From the NCBI GenBank assembly GCA_015657535.1, contig JADHZB010001860.1:1-30573 (forward strand): a stretch of DNA of 30,573 bases. The letters run 5' to 3'. Source of the stretch: Nephromyces sp. MM_2019 (Eukaryota; Apicomplexa; Aconoidasida; Nephromycida). The translations under genes were made by a program, and so were the position numbers. Within the stretch, counting starts at the first letter, position 1. Each line of letters begins with the position of its first letter. The notes beneath the pieces were generated by a model that saw only the letters and a program-made list of their open reading frames with translations, was not told where the DNA came from and searched no databases. This document shows positions 1-12,379 of this stretch, one piece after another.

Positions 1-2022
1 CAAATGTAATAAATTTGATAAATACACTTTTCTTCACTATTACTTATATATATACAGACATAAATATATCGATTCATAACATCTAGTACAATACAATGAT
101 CACACATAGAGATTCTCATATACATATATATATATATATATTTGTATATAATTTATTTACATCAAATATATTCATATTTATATTTTTTTATATACATATT
201 TGTATAATTTATAAACATTTATAAAATAATTGTTTTTTCAAACAATGATTCTTATAGAGTAAATAATTTTCTCTTTTATTTTCAATAATTATTTTAGTCA
301 GTGAATAACCACATATATTTATATAATGTTTTAAATTTAATTTACAAGTTGATTACATCTTACATGCACACACGCACATATTATCCTTCAAGTTTGGATG
401 TTGATTTTTGCGAAGTTTTATGAAACTCTAACACAATTTAATCCTTGTAAAAATAGATGAAAATTGAGATATGTTTAGATGTGAATATATATATACATAT
501 ATATATATATATGTATATATATTTGATGCATGTATATAAGATCAAGTGTGTAGAGAGGCACTGTGTGTATAAAGATAGTCCATGAGTACATTCAAGATAT
601 AAGAAATCTTTATATCTTTTGATATACAAGTTTCACATATACAAAAATCTTAGCTAAAATAATAATAATCAAATGTACTAGAAATAATTCAAATTGGCAA
701 TTAACGCAAATTATCAAATTTTCTTAGAATTAATTAAATTTTCTTAATACATACAAGTGTGTATCGTTGTTTTCGGTGTATATATTTGCATTTGCATGTG
801 AGTTGTAGGTGTTTTATATGTACTTGTTTATGTGTGTGTATTTTATTCTGGGTAGGCGCCAGTCTGTGTATATAATATTTCGTATGTTTGTTGTGCTTGT
901 AGTTGTATGTTATATAGCGTGTGTATGTCAATGTAAACACATTCCATGTGAATTAGTTTATAAGTTTCTGAGATCATTAGGTCACACTTACATGCAGTCA
1001 ATGTAATGTGAGACAATTAAAGTAGATATGGGTTACTTAGTTAACACAATCCTAACTAGTTTTATTAGCTTCAGTTGTATCAATAAATCGAGCTTGTTAA
1101 CACATATAAATCACACACTTTTAACTTCACCTTGTTATAAATTATATCAACCAACTACTTATGTTGTAGTACATACACTCGATAAGTTACATATACATTA
1201 CAAATAGTGTATGTTACACACATTATGCTTCATTTATATTAGAATTCGCTAATTCATACACCTCAATAAAGCATACATACATTGATTATAATACTTCCTA
1301 TAGTTCATATATACTATCTACAAACAATTGATAGATACACTAACCTCGTACACTGTGCTATATACTCACAACAGATAATGTCTACTCACTTAACACACTA
1401 CACATTTGTTAAAAACATATTTTGTATTACCATTTACTATATGTGCAAACCTCAATTAATTATGAGGGCACTAACATAATTTACAACAAAATTATAAGAT
1501 AATAATTGAGGTATGCAAATATTTAAATTTTAATATTAATTAAATTTACGCATGTCTAATTTACGCATGTCTAATTTACCCATCATTACATACAATAACT
1601 CCAAAATTTGTATATATTTTACTCAAAATCTGTAGCTTGAAAGAATTTTAATCTTTATACAAACAAAATTGGTTTATATTTTCAAAATATGTTAATAAAA
1701 ATCTATATTAACATAAAATTTAAATATATATTTTCTTCAAACACTCATTACCAACTCAGATTTACACAGATATATTCATAGAAAGCTACACATACAAAAA
1801 TATACAAATACAAATAAAACTATCAGTTTATAATTATTTCCACACATTTACATAGACACATATATGATAATAATAATGGAAGTTTTCCAATATATACATA
1901 CATTTATAAAAACTTAAAAAGCATACACATATTTACAATAACATAACCCTATACAAATTAATTTATAAAATTTTGTTTCATATATTTATTAAAATTTTTC
2001 AGTGTTAAAGAGTAGGACTGAG
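1..2022. other. AT-rich stretch with no gene I can support
   Basis: About 2 kb of very AT-rich sequence with (TA)n tracts, for example near 130-141 and 485-525. Scattered CA-rich patches become commoner towards 2000. Open frames near 809-1006 (+), 734-940 (-) and 1282-1479 (+) have no recognisable motif, weak starts and composition like the surrounding repeats. The right part should include the promoter and leader of the + strand gene that starts near 2023. Confidence 0.6.
1543..1582. repeat. short tandem repeat, 15-bp unit
   Basis: The unit aatttacgcatgtct occurs twice exactly, at 1543-1557 and 1558-1572, and is followed by a third partial, diverged copy. Confidence 0.85.
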
Positions 2023-3737
2023 ATGTCCGATTATTGTATTAAAATTTACATTTTATTTATAAATATTTTTATCTTGAGGTAATATATTTACTCACTACAA
2101 AATATGTATAACTCATGTTTAAATTATTTAGAATTAATATACACATAAATACATAAAACATACACATATATTTATCGAAACCAGTAATATTCATTTAATT
2201 AAACAAATATATATATATATATATATACATTGTATCTATATACATGTCTTAGGCATAAGAGTACATATCTAACTATTCAAACACACACTTGATTTTTTCC
2301 AACTAAGTATTTTTATCATATATATATTCTAACACATTATTTATATGAAATAATAATAGCCAGCAGATTGTTAATGGTTATTACATCAAAGTAGCTCAGC
2401 CCAAGCTATCATTACCAAGACTAAATAGCAAACCCAACTTAAATACACACCCAAAATGGTTACTAGGGAAATGGAAAACAAGAAGTTTTGATTGGAACAC
2501 TTCAATTAACTGGAAATTGACTGAATTTGAGATCAAATTTTTAAATAAATTTATGTCTAATTTACACACAATTCAACTCATGGAAAATGGTTTAGTCAAT
2601 ATACAAACTCAAAATATTTATTCAAATCATACACAATTTACACACAATGAATATGTTTTAAATAATTCTCAAGATATTATTAATTCAAGTAATACACCAT
2701 TTGAATACATTGAAAACACCTTAAATAATTCTCAAAATGTTAATTACACACAACTCAAATATACAACAAGTAATACAGATTATACATGTCAAACAAGCTC
2801 AGCAATATATAATAAACTTGCTCAAACCCAAACAGATATTAAACACAATAACTATAAAGTTACCAAAGGAAATTGGATGTTTTCACCATCAAATAGGAGG
2901 TTAATTATCCAAATAAATTTGGTTGAATTAAATTATAGATTAAGAATGAGTCTAAATATCAAATGGAGGCCACGCATATTTACATATGGTATAGGAAATA
3001 TTAGATATATGAACTTGGAAAAAATAAATAAATTAGTAGATATAATACCTGCTATACAAGATTATCCATTATTTGGTTTTCTAAATATAGAAATGATAAA
3101 ACCCTATCAATTACACACATTAAACAAACCTTACAATAATCAATTAAGATTATTAAATAATCAACAAATTAACCATTTCTACACTTTTATACAACAAAAT
3201 TTTTGTAATATAGATATCAAAAAAACACAAGAATATATTTTAAATAATAGAAATACAACTCATTATCCGATTATAACAATACAAATAGATGGGAAATATA
3301 TAGGCTGGATATGTCCATCAATACCTATAATCTGTAAGGATTTCGAACCTTATACTTATCACATGAATATATGGAAGAAAAACTTTATATTAATTAACAA
3401 TGGAGTTATTTATAGTCAATTTAATCAACATATATTATCTAAAAAATATAATAACTCTATAAACAGTAATTTATTTGTAAATAGTTATGGTGATGATATG
3501 TCTGTAGATAATAATGATAAGTTATACATTGATAATTATTATGATAGAAATATGAATGGGAATAATAATACATCAGTCACTAATTTGGATCATATATATT
3601 TAATTATGAGGCAGATAATGTCACATAAGAAAATTGAAAGAAATGTAACAAATAATGGAGGTTGGGGGAGTATTTCAAAGATTTATTATTTTATAAACAA
3701 AAGCCTCATAAACTTAGTAACTCAAGATTCAAATTAA
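2023..3737 (+). CDS. unrecognised protein with signal-peptide-like first exon (two exons)
   Basis: I do not recognise the family. The large exon is open from 2349 and runs to the TAA at 3735-3737; it lacks an ATG at its left end and begins after an acceptor. The only acceptor that keeps frame with a plausible first exon ends at 2359. Proposed exons are 2023-2078 (ATG, donor GTAATA, phase 2) and 2360-3737, giving about 477 residues. Exon 1 encodes a short polar start and a hydrophobic core (KIYILFINIFIL), which looks like a signal peptide or anchor. A basic Lys/Asn/Ser/Leu-rich stretch follows, as in apicoplast transit peptides, so plastid or secretory targeting is an inference. The middle is Asn/Gln-rich with a near-repeat (VLNNSQDI and TLNNSQNV). 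A segment ITIQIDGKYIGWICPS faintly recalls the lobe of second-largest RNA polymerase subunits, but the diagnostic motifs are missing. It converges with the - strand gene ending at 4360. Confidence 0.65.
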
Positions 3738-4359
3738 GTATGTATAGAATTTTCCTCACTCGGATATAGTGATATATTCTAGATATTGAAAGATAAATTA
3801 AAAAGAGGTGTTTAAAAGAATAAATGTTTTGGTTTATATATTTCAATATCTGATTTTTTCTGTCTATATGTTATATAATGAATTCGAAATTTAATAAACT
3901 TATAATAACATTCTATTACACATAATAGTCTTAAATTATATAATATATAATTAGTGATCATCATAACGATATAAAGATTCAAATTATTTTCAAATGTCGA
4001 AAAAGTAAAATTAAAATTTTATAATTGTAGCGTATGATTATTATCTATAGTATAAAAGAAAAAAATATCTTTGAAAGTATTGTACAAGTTTCTGTGTAAA
4101 ATCATCAAAATATACAATTGAAAGTGAAAAAAATAAAGTAAAAAAACGACACTTGATTATATATACATATGAATATGTGATTACCTTATTAAAATTCCAA
4201 GTATTGAGTATATATATTTATACATATACCTTATAATTGATTTTAATGGCCATTGATACATGAATGAAAATATTCAAGAGTAAAGCTTAAACTTCCGAGT
4301 TGGACAGTTTATCTTTTGCTAAAGTAGGACCGCGGATTGATTTATGTGTATCAGTATGA
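3738..4359. other. convergent intergenic spacer
   Basis: AT-rich spacer between two genes that end towards each other. I see no open frame with coding character. It should hold both 3' untranslated regions and poly(A) signals. Confidence 0.6.
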
Positions 4360-6572
4360 TTATGATTGTTGTTTAACGGTGATATCTGTAGGTACCTTGT
4401 TTTTGGGGGAGATAGAAGTTAAGAGGCAAGTTGAATTATTTTCTAAAATTTCCTTGCTCTGAGGTGGTGTTTGTGTAGATAAGGTGCTTAATAAGAGATT
4501 ATTCTGCTCTTTATCGTCTTCCTTTTTTGCTTGTTGTGAAGAAATTATATCAATATTATTATTTTCTACGGAGTGGAGTGTTAGGTGTTGCCTATAAGCT
4601 TCAAAATCGATCAACATTTTTCCAATCGTTTCCAAATTAGTATCAATTGTGTTATCACTTTGTTGAATGAATTCTGGTTCATAGATTTGATTGTTATTAA
4701 ATTTATAATGAGAATGCTTATGCTTTGTTTTAGGTAGATTTGGGGGGAAAGCAATCTCCATAAATTCATTCCAAAATTTCCTATTAGATTTGGTAACATT
4801 CTGATGTTTTTCTATCATATCTTTATTACTCATGCAAATGTCTCCTTTTTCTGTTTCAAACTCATTGTCTGAAAATGAAGAATCAGATAGCTGTGAAGTG
4901 TTGGTGTAGCTTTCGGGCCCAGTTAAAGGTCTTGCTATATTGAAAGGAGTTAAAGGTGTTTGTGTAGTTGGAGTTTCAATTTCACTGAAATTTTTATAAT
5001 TAAGATATGTCTCAAAAGTGTATTCTAGGATATATGAATAATTTTTTACCTAGAAGTTTCTTTATTTGGTATATAATAATGTCGCTTGCTAGGATAAATG
5101 TGAATTTTAGGGACTTGGTGGACTTGTGGGTTATAATGACCTGAAATTATTAGCAAGCAAAATTAGAAATATCTTAAAAGATGAAAAATAATGTAAGTTG
5201 TAAATAAATCTTAGGAAATAAATCCAAATCAGGTTCATTAGTTCAAACCATGTAAAATTAGGTGGAAAATTGGAATAAATGTATAATTACTGGATGGGAA
5301 TCGACGAAATCTTGAACAATCACTTGGGCGCAAAGAATCACGTGTGAAATTAGGTTCCAGTATAGCAGGGCTTTTGAAACGATTTGAGCGTTGTATATTA
5401 TTCTCCTCTACCAGTGTTATATTTTGTAGCAAACTGCCCAGGAAGTAATCATAGACTGACTCTTTTATCTCTGGTAAAACCAAAGAAGTAGTGGCATTAG
5501 AGCGTGGGTACCTAGGGTCAAATCTACTCTGAGAAGGTAAAGGTTGCATAGGGCATAAGTCAAGTACTGGATGGTTGAAGATAAGGGGTTCGGTGAGTGC
5601 ATTCCATAGGAAACCACCAACAGATGAAAGAGCATAGAATATTTTTTGAAAGGAATCAAACCTAGAGCCAAATGTGCTATGCTTCGAGGCTATGTAATTA
5701 TTGTGTAAAGCTGATTTAAGGGCCATATTTTCACGTTTTAGAGCGTCAATCTCCTCATTTACTTTCTCACAAATGTTGCAATGTTCTTTTGTATGTTCGT
5801 GGTTCCGGTCGAAATTCGGAGGGGCTATATCTAATGAATTCATGTTTGAAGAATTCTGTTTATGAGTCGATGTTGAAGATATGTCTCTAGATTCGCTTTG
5901 TTTTAAGCCAAAATTTTCATTTGAATCCTCAGGATCTTCCAGATTAAGGTCCTCTGACAAATTGTCCTGGGATTCAGAGTCATAAGAGTCTTCACTTTTG
6001 ATTTCGGTTGTCAAGCCTTCACCTTGGGATTTATTAATAAAGTAATCTCTGGTGCTTGACTCTTGGGTGACATAGTATCCCTGCATGGAGTCCAAGATTC
6101 TTGAATCAACATCCAAACCAATTGGGTTGTTGATTATTTCATGAAATCGCTTTCTACTTTCCCTCGGAATCCTTGTAACAAGCTTCTGATGAGTAGGAGT
6201 TTGTAATTCCTTTTGATTTCCATTGTAAGATTGATTAATAGTTTCTGATGATTCATTGTGCTTGTTTGTTGTGACTTTTTCGAGTTTAGAAATTCTACAA
6301 GCAGCAGTAATTTCATCAGCATCATAAGCACTCCCATTTCTCGAAAGGCTAAAAGAATATACCGATATATTATCAGGAATTTGGACCCAATCATGCAGGA
6401 AATCTTCTTCACTCCTTTCTAAATCCGAAAATCGATCAGAAAGTGAATTCTGTGTAGATGTCCCCCTTGGGATCTCATCCGCTGTAGATTTCTTCGAATC
6501 TTTGAGACCTTTTTCCGACAGCTTTAGGTCGGTATTCTTATCAGCTTGTCCGCTATTAAATACCCACCACAT
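4360..6572 (-). CDS. unrecognised acidic, Ser-rich protein with coiled coil (three exons)
   Basis: I do not recognise this protein. The exons are 6572-5291, 5140-5050 and 4984-4360. Donors are GTAATT and GTAAAA, acceptors are ...TTTCAG, and phases are 1 and 2. The join gives 665 residues with no internal stop, although unspliced reading hits a stop soon after each donor. The start is an ATG followed by two Trp codons. Residues 1-250 are acidic and Ser/Asn-rich and look disordered. Around residues 256-292 an H-x-H-x4-H-C-x2-C cluster (HEHTKEHCNIC) runs into a predicted coiled coil (EEIDALKRENMALKSAL). A hydrophobic patch follows near 312-332 (FYALSSVGGFLWNALTEPLI), possibly membrane-associated. 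The C-terminal 200 residues are again Ser/Thr/Asn-rich. Unlike most genes here it has no CA-derived Thr-His runs. Its start lies only 104 bp from an ATG on the other strand. Confidence 0.8.
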
Positions 6573-6676
6573 GAGGATGTTTGTACCAAGAAAAGTGTGG
6601 TTTATTGGGAGAAAAAGATTTCAAAAGATGCATAAAGTTCATTTATTGGGGATGTAATTGAAATTCATTATAGATC
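6573..6676. promoter_or_regulatory. candidate compact divergent promoter
   Basis: Only 104 bp separate the ATG of the - strand gene (6572) from an ATG of a coding-like + strand frame (6677). If both starts are right, promoter and leaders share this spacer or overlap the first exons. No known motif was identified. Confidence 0.3.
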
Positions 6677-6961
6677 ATGAATTTTGTCAGAGGTACACAA
6701 ATATGGTTAGATTATGTCTCCTGTCTCCGCAAATCATACCTGGAAAATTGGGTTGAGCAGTGTTGTTTAAGTATTGAAAAATTCTTGCTTGTGCAAAGTC
6801 GTAAGGAAATTAAGAGAAAATAATTTTGGATGGATTTACTTAAATTTATTGCAATTTCGTTTTTCGATAAGAAAAACATAAAAAAAAGAGTTCAATGTTT
6901 GAGTAATGTATATAGAGTTAATCTTAATGAGTTTCCAAGAGATTCTACTTGGAAAAAATAA
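6677..6961 (+). CDS. coding-like frames of an unrecognised gene, with an in-frame TAA
   Basis: From the ATG at 6677 one frame encodes 48 residues (starting MNFVRGTQIWLDYV) and stops at TAA 6821-6823. The same frame reopens at once and encodes another 45 residues (MDLLKFIAISFFDKKN and onward, ATG at 6830) to TAA 6959-6961. Both halves have mixed, protein-like composition unlike the surrounding noncoding DNA. GTAAGG at 6801 could be a donor, but I found no acceptor that skips the TAA in frame. A further acceptor (TTTCAG) ends at 6972, followed by a short open frame (AEDIKLVMWV). This may be the 5' part of the gene whose later exons lie at 7330-9147, or a decaying gene. Confidence 0.4.
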
Positions 6962-7329
6962 TTCTATTTCAGGCTGAAGACATTAAATTAGTGATGTGGG
7001 TGTATTTAATTTATTAAAAAAAGAGTAATTAGGTATAAGCTTATAGGAAAAGACATAGTATAAAAGCAAGTTTAATAAAATAATTTATATAGGTAACCAA
7101 ACAAAAAGTAAATATAGAGTGTAACGGAAATAGATGATCTGCTTATAAATTAATTGGTTGCTTAGGGATGTTTGAATGTGAATTTGTAAATATGTGAAAA
7201 GGAATGTTCATAATTATCCAAAAATGTGTAACTATTCTAAAGTGTATGTATGTATTCAAAAATATGTATATATAGATAAAGTGTCTAATGTTGGGTTTTT
7301 TAAATTTATTGATTTGAAATAAACTAAAT

Positions 7330-7946
7330 TATAAATTATATTCATCTATTTAGAAAGAGGTTGAACTTTTTTGTTTTGTCAAATAATTTATTTGAAAAAG
7401 ATAAAAACAAATTAATAATGAGTTGTTATTATATTAATAATTCCACAGTAGACTATATAATAAGATTATTATTATTATTTTGCTTTCGAAATTGTTGGAA
7501 CAATGGGTACTCGAAATTTTATTATACAATTTTATTATTCATCTATAATTGTGTACAATCGAGAGAACTACAAAAACTGGGGCAGATTAAAGATTTAGAG
7601 TGAGTGGAATTATTTAAAATAAACAACCTTTCAAACATCTCTACAACAAAATTATAAAATATATGAATAGCTAGGTGATATAAAATGTGTATTATTTTTA
7701 AGTGGCATTTTGTTTAATTTAAGTAAATTTAATTATGTTAAGAATCTTAGATAGAATTTAACAATTGTAACGCATTTTCAATTATTCTTAATTATAAACT
7801 ATTTATCTCCTTTTGGAATGAGATTATTATTTTTCAGATTTCAAGATTCACGTTGGTATACAAGAATTATATATGCAATATACATACTTGTGTGTCTGTT
7901 TATATATAATTTCCTTTTGATATGGTTTACGATTGATATCAATTGA
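7330..7946 (+). CDS. two coding-like exons, hydrophobic protein
   Basis: An open stretch from about 7330 to 7599 encodes a Leu/Phe/Tyr-rich segment (RLLLLFCF, YYTILLFIYNC) and ends in ...LGQIKD before a strong donor, GTGAGT at 7600. The acceptor TTTTTCAG at 7837 restores frame (phase 2). The next stretch, 7838-7946, encodes SRWYTRIIYAIYILVCLF and onward, a clear membrane-spanning candidate. A third short hydrophobic frame follows at 8001-8065. The upstream boundary and the downstream donor are unresolved. The family is not recognised; a multi-pass membrane protein is an inference from hydrophobicity only. Confidence 0.4.
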
Positions 7947-8000
7947 TTTACTTTATCCTATTCGATTTAACATTAATAGATAATAAAAAAATTGTTACAG

Positions 8001-8065
8001 TTTTAATATTTTTTATGTTACTTGACATTGTTTTATCTATTCAATTTATTATTACCGAGATATAA
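8001..8065 (+). CDS. possible small hydrophobic exon
   Basis: After an acceptor-like GTTACAG ending at 8000, one frame encodes LIFFMLLDIVLSIQFIITEI and then TAA. It is hydrophobic and could be another membrane segment of the gene around it. I found no upstream donor in matching phase, so this is weak. Confidence 0.25.
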
Positions 8066-8750
8066 TTTTTAAAACTAATATAATAAGCTTCGGTTAATAA
8101 ACACCCTTCAGTTCATACATTTTTAGCATATATTTTTCAATTCAAATAGAAGCATATATACTCAAATGATTCACCTATTTGTACCTATGATTTAGTAATA
8201 ATTTACAAATCAAATGTATAGAAATTGAACACATATTAATTGTATACATGCATTTAAATCCAAGCATATCAACTATATACACCTCAAATTCAAGTTCATC
8301 AACTACAAAAGCATCCAATGCACCCACATGAAGTATAAACAGACACAAATATATAATTCCAACATATAGATGTACAAATATATGAACTTCAAAATTACAT
8401 CGACTCACACACACGCATACTTTAAATACAAGTATAAATACTTCAAAATACACAAACAGATACATACACATCTTAATTGAAGTAGGAATATGGAAATAGA
8501 TGTATTTATGAGAAAATGGCTTTCAAGATAAATGCGTATGATATGTTTAGAAATTAAAAATATTTATTTTATCTCAATTAGTATTAAAATCAATCATCAG
8601 TATCTAATCCGATCAAAAATTTAATGAGTAGAGCTAGCGTTTAAACCATACAAAATTCAACTATTGAGCATTATGTTATATTATATTAAGTAATACAATA
8701 TAATAATTATGTGATAATTTGAGTAAGATTAGGAATAAGAGGGATATTGA
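8066..8750. other. AT-rich spacer or large intron
   Basis: AT-rich sequence, CA-flavoured near 8200-8480, with degenerate short repeats around attcaagttcat. The - strand frame at 8175-8471 is Cys/Val/Leu-rich and looks like translated simple repeat. No gene supported. Confidence 0.5.
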
Positions 8751-9147
8751 AGTTTTAATAATTTAGAATTAAAAAAAAATTCAAGGTATAAGAATTCTGA
8801 GATTGAGTTGAATTACATATATGTTGATAATAATATCAGATATATTTATAATCCGTTAAATAGTTTTGGAAAAATAATTATAAGCTATGTTACAATTATA
8901 TATTGTCTCATTGATTCTAGAAATAAAGAGAAATATAAAATTAGGCTTGATTATACTCAATATAAAGAAATCTTGGATAGTGATTTGCTTTGAATATTTC
9001 TATCTGATTCAATTTGTTGAAAGAAATCAAAAGTTGATGTGTATAAGTTGAAAAAAAAGTTGTAGATAAATAATAAAAGCTTATAAAGGTGAAGGTCAAG
9101 TTATAGACATATGGACACAATTCATCCAAGGGTTACACGGCTTATAA
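8751..9147 (+). CDS. two coding-like 3' exons of an unrecognised gene
   Basis: The frame is open from 8751 and encodes a Tyr/Ile/Asn-rich segment (VDNNIRYIYNPLNSF, then SRNKEKYKIRLDYTQYKEIL). It reaches a candidate donor, GTGATT, at 8980 (phase 1). The acceptor AAAAG at 9079 fits in phase and gives TYKGEGQVIDIWTQFIQGL before TAA 9145-9147. The last exon is short but its composition is clearly unlike the flanks. It is probably the 3' end of the + strand gene that starts near 6677 or 7330; the exons between are not resolved. It converges with the phosphatase gene. Confidence 0.42.
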
Positions 9148-9445
9148 ACTTGTATCAAACACTAACCTATAGAAACGGTGGTACCCAATAACTTAAGTCA
9201 CACAGCCAAAACGCGCACAATTTTAAAGATTAGATCTATTACACACACATTTTGGAATCCCACTAGGCAACAACACATACAGTGGAACCCCTTTAAAGGT
9301 ACACAACGAAACAAACATGGTCTTCCAACACATTGACACAGATGATCTCATAACCTACACAAAATGTAAACCAAAAATAGATACATTGTTTATACTTCTT
9401 AGTCTCTATACACATGTTTAAATTTTTTTTTCTCTAAATACACGT

Positions 9446-10366
9446 TTAGAAGAAGTAAGGATCTCTAAGTTTCTGTGAGGAGGTAACCATATTATGGTTT
9501 GTAGCTTCAAAAATGTGAAAATGTCTATCTCCAGACTCATCTATATTCATTATACTAGCTACATTACCACAGCGATAACAATAATTGGGTGCTGACCAAA
9601 CAGTCACTAATTCAGAAGTAGCAAACATGTATTTAAAGCCTTGCATAACCATCTGGTGTGCACGGGCTATAAGATCTAAATCATTCAGATAATTAAAAAT
9701 GAGTACTTCTTCTTCACCAAACAAGTAACCCGCACCACGCGGGCTAGGATTCCAGTTAGCTAATGGTTCTGGATCTGACCATAATAGGTCTACAAAGGGG
9801 CCACTCTGTGGGACTTCTTTTATACGATCAATAGTTCTTAATTGGTCTAACAACATGATTTGGGGTGACAATCCACCATGCACACAAAACACCTTACCAT
9901 CTATTAGCGCACCAATAGTGAGATAATCAAAGATTTCTGTGCAAAATTTCCAAGCATTTGAATTCCCATATTTCTTTATACATTCATCATAAAATCCATA
10001 AGTTGAAGTAGTTTGTCTTGATTCATGATTCCCTCTTAATAGATATATGTGGTTTGGGTATTTGAGTTTTAATAACATTAGATATTCAAATGTCTCTACA
10101 CTATGATAACCACGGTCAACATAATCCCCTAAAAAGATATATCTATGATCAGGGATTGGGCCCCCCACCTCAAATAATTCCAACAAGTCACTAAATTGCC
10201 CGTGAATATCACCGCAAATTGTTACGGGTGTAGATACAGGTATAAGGCTACTTTCCTGAATCAATAATTCCTTTGTTTTCTCACAAATAAGGCGGAGGTT
10301 TTCTTCAGATAATATCTGGGGAGGATTTTGATGTAAGTTAGATATCCACGTATCTATTGACCCCAT
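9446..10366 (-). CDS. PPP4C: Ser/Thr protein phosphatase catalytic subunit, PP4/PPX type
   Basis: A 306-residue PPP-family phosphatase in one exon; human PP4 catalytic subunit has 307. It hydrolyses phosphoserine and phosphothreonine using two metal ions. All metal-binding motifs are present: GDIHGQ (52-57), GDYVDRG (80-86), GNHE (112-115), then [22 protein letters not shown] and [12 protein letters not shown] favour PP4 over PP2A or PP6 because of [31 protein letters not shown] and [13 protein letters not shown] spacing. The assignment within the PP2A/4/6 group would need a tree. The chain ends in Tyr-Phe-Phe, whereas PP2A, PP4 and PP6 normally end in Tyr-Phe-Leu, where the terminal Leu is carboxymethylated. 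The leader on the sense strand is CA-rich. Confidence 0.95.
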   Translation of the reverse strand: MGSIDTWISNLHQNPPQILSEENLRLICEKTKELLIQESSLIPVSTPVTICGDIHGQFSDLLELFEVGGPIPDHRYIFLGDYVDRGYHSVETFEYLMLLKLKYPNHIYLLRGNHESRQTTSTYGFYDECIKKYGNSNAWKFCTEIFDYLTIGALIDGKVFCVHGGLSPQIMLLDQLRTIDRIKEVPQSGPFVDLLWSDPEPLANWNPSPRGAGYLFGEEEVLIFNYLNDLDLIARAHQMVMQGFKYMFATSELVTVWSAPNYCYRCGNVASIMNIDESGDRHFHIFEATNHNMVTSSQKLRDPYFF

Positions 10367-11233
10367 ATTGCTATAGTTGTGTGTGTGTCTGAAAAAATAT
10401 TTAGGATTGGGTATAGGTAGATGTGTGTGTGTCTCTGGAAATTTATCTGGGATTCCGTATAGTTAGATGTGCGTGTATATCTGGACATCAATTTAGGATT
10501 GGTAAATGTGTGTGTGTGAGTATGCAAAATATGAATGTGTGTGTGTGAGTGTGCAAAATATGTATGTGTGTTGTTTAAGTTGAGCAAATGGTGTGTATAT
10601 GTGTGTTTGTCAAGGTGTGTTTCTGTTTTGTTTTAGATTGAGGTGTGTATGTGTGTGAGTATGTGAGATGTGCATGTAATTTAGTTTGGATTGAGGTGTG
10701 TATGTATGGGCGTGTAATATATGTGAGTGTTTAAATTGGATTTAAAATTGTGTGGCTGGGTGTTTTAAGGTATATATAGTTAAGTACAATTAAGATATTT
10801 AAGTGTATGTGCAATATCATGTACTTGGATAATCTAGGAAATCATTTTTAGTTTAATTATTGTTGAAATATAGTGTGACTTATGTGTTACTAAGAGTTAT
10901 ATTGAAATTGATAAATTTAATCAAAATTTAAACTGAAATATATCAAATTGGTTTGAAATATATTCTCAAGTTTATTAATACAATATATATATATGTAATT
11001 ATATGTTTATTTAAAGTGTAAAAATATAATGTAAATGTGTATATGTTGTTATAAATGTATAGATATATATATAAATATAGTAAAAATGTGTATGTAGTGT
11101 TTATGTATATATATAGATAAAATTTGAATTACTGAGAAAATATGTTTTCCGGTGTATCTGATCAAAATTTTTTGTAATTTTTGTTTGGTGTTATTGAGAT
11201 ATTATAAATTACATTTAAAACCTTTACTATGTG

Positions 11234-11266
<33 letters not shown>

Positions 11267-11850
11267 TTGTATGTGTGTTTGTGGGTGTAATTGTGTATGT
11301 GTGTGTGTGGTGTGTGTTATAAGTAATATGAATGCCTAAAGGGTTTAACAACTATAAACATATGGATAATAGTTCACATATGTATTCATTATGGATGTTA
11401 TTAATAAGATATTTAAATTGAGCAGAACTTTGAATAAAAATGTGTACAATTTATTAACTGTTTTGAATTTTTGTTTGAGGAAGTTAAGTACTTAATTGAT
11501 GCTCTAAATATATATGTGTGTTTAGATTAGTGTGTGGGTAGCTATTAGTATGTTTGTGTGTATATTCGTATGTATTGGAGTTGTAAATGTGTATTGTTTG
11601 TATATGATGTGTGTTGGTGTGTGTATGAAGTTTGTTGATCTGAGGGTATGTGTGTTGGTGTGAGTGTGATTGGTATTGGTATATGTCTGTATATTTTGGT
11701 GTGTGTGTTTGGGTGTCTGTGTGTTGTTGGTTTATGCATGTGTAGGCATGTGTTGAGTGTATATCTGTGCTAAGATGGGTTGTTAGTGTATGTATGAGTG
11801 TGTGTTGATTTATATAGTTAAATAGGCAGAAGATGTTGTATGTGTAATTA

Positions 11851-11882
<32 letters not shown>

Positions 11883-12347
11883 TAAATTAAAAACGAAATA
11901 ATATAATGAGAAGATTTGTTTTACAGAATATATATATATATACATAGATAGTGTGTGTGTAATTTATTGGAAATATACAACTATTATTTTATCCAATATA
12001 TGTGAATTTTCATATAACATTTCATTAAATTAAATCATGCTCGACAAACACATTTTCTTAAAAATTATATATACATCATACATATAGATTAAGCATACAC
12101 AGCACGCAAACACATTACACACACAACATACACACGCATCATAAATCACACGCAAACATTACATATGTACATTACATACACACATACAGCAAACTCGCAC
12201 ATCAAACGCACATTTTCCACGCACACACTCACACAAATCATACACACAAAAATAATGTTATAATTAACTATCTAAAGTAACTCTTTTGACACGTGAATTA
12301 GCATTAAGCACATAAATACATAACTATGTGTCGTAATAGTATATATT

Positions 12348-12379
<32 letters not shown>

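Noticed and set aside
2517..3737. RNA polymerase second-largest subunit
   Set aside because: Only a short IDGKYIGW-like match; the conserved TGNL, HRG, PESWGFLCPVHTPDG-type blocks are absent.
8175..8471. 98-residue Cys/Val/Leu-rich frame on the - strand
   Set aside because: Composition is that of degenerate noncoding repeats; no family motif and no splice context.
9446..10366. PP2A catalytic subunit
   Set aside because: Signature segments ([26 protein letters not shown]) fit PP4 better than PP2A, though a tree is needed.
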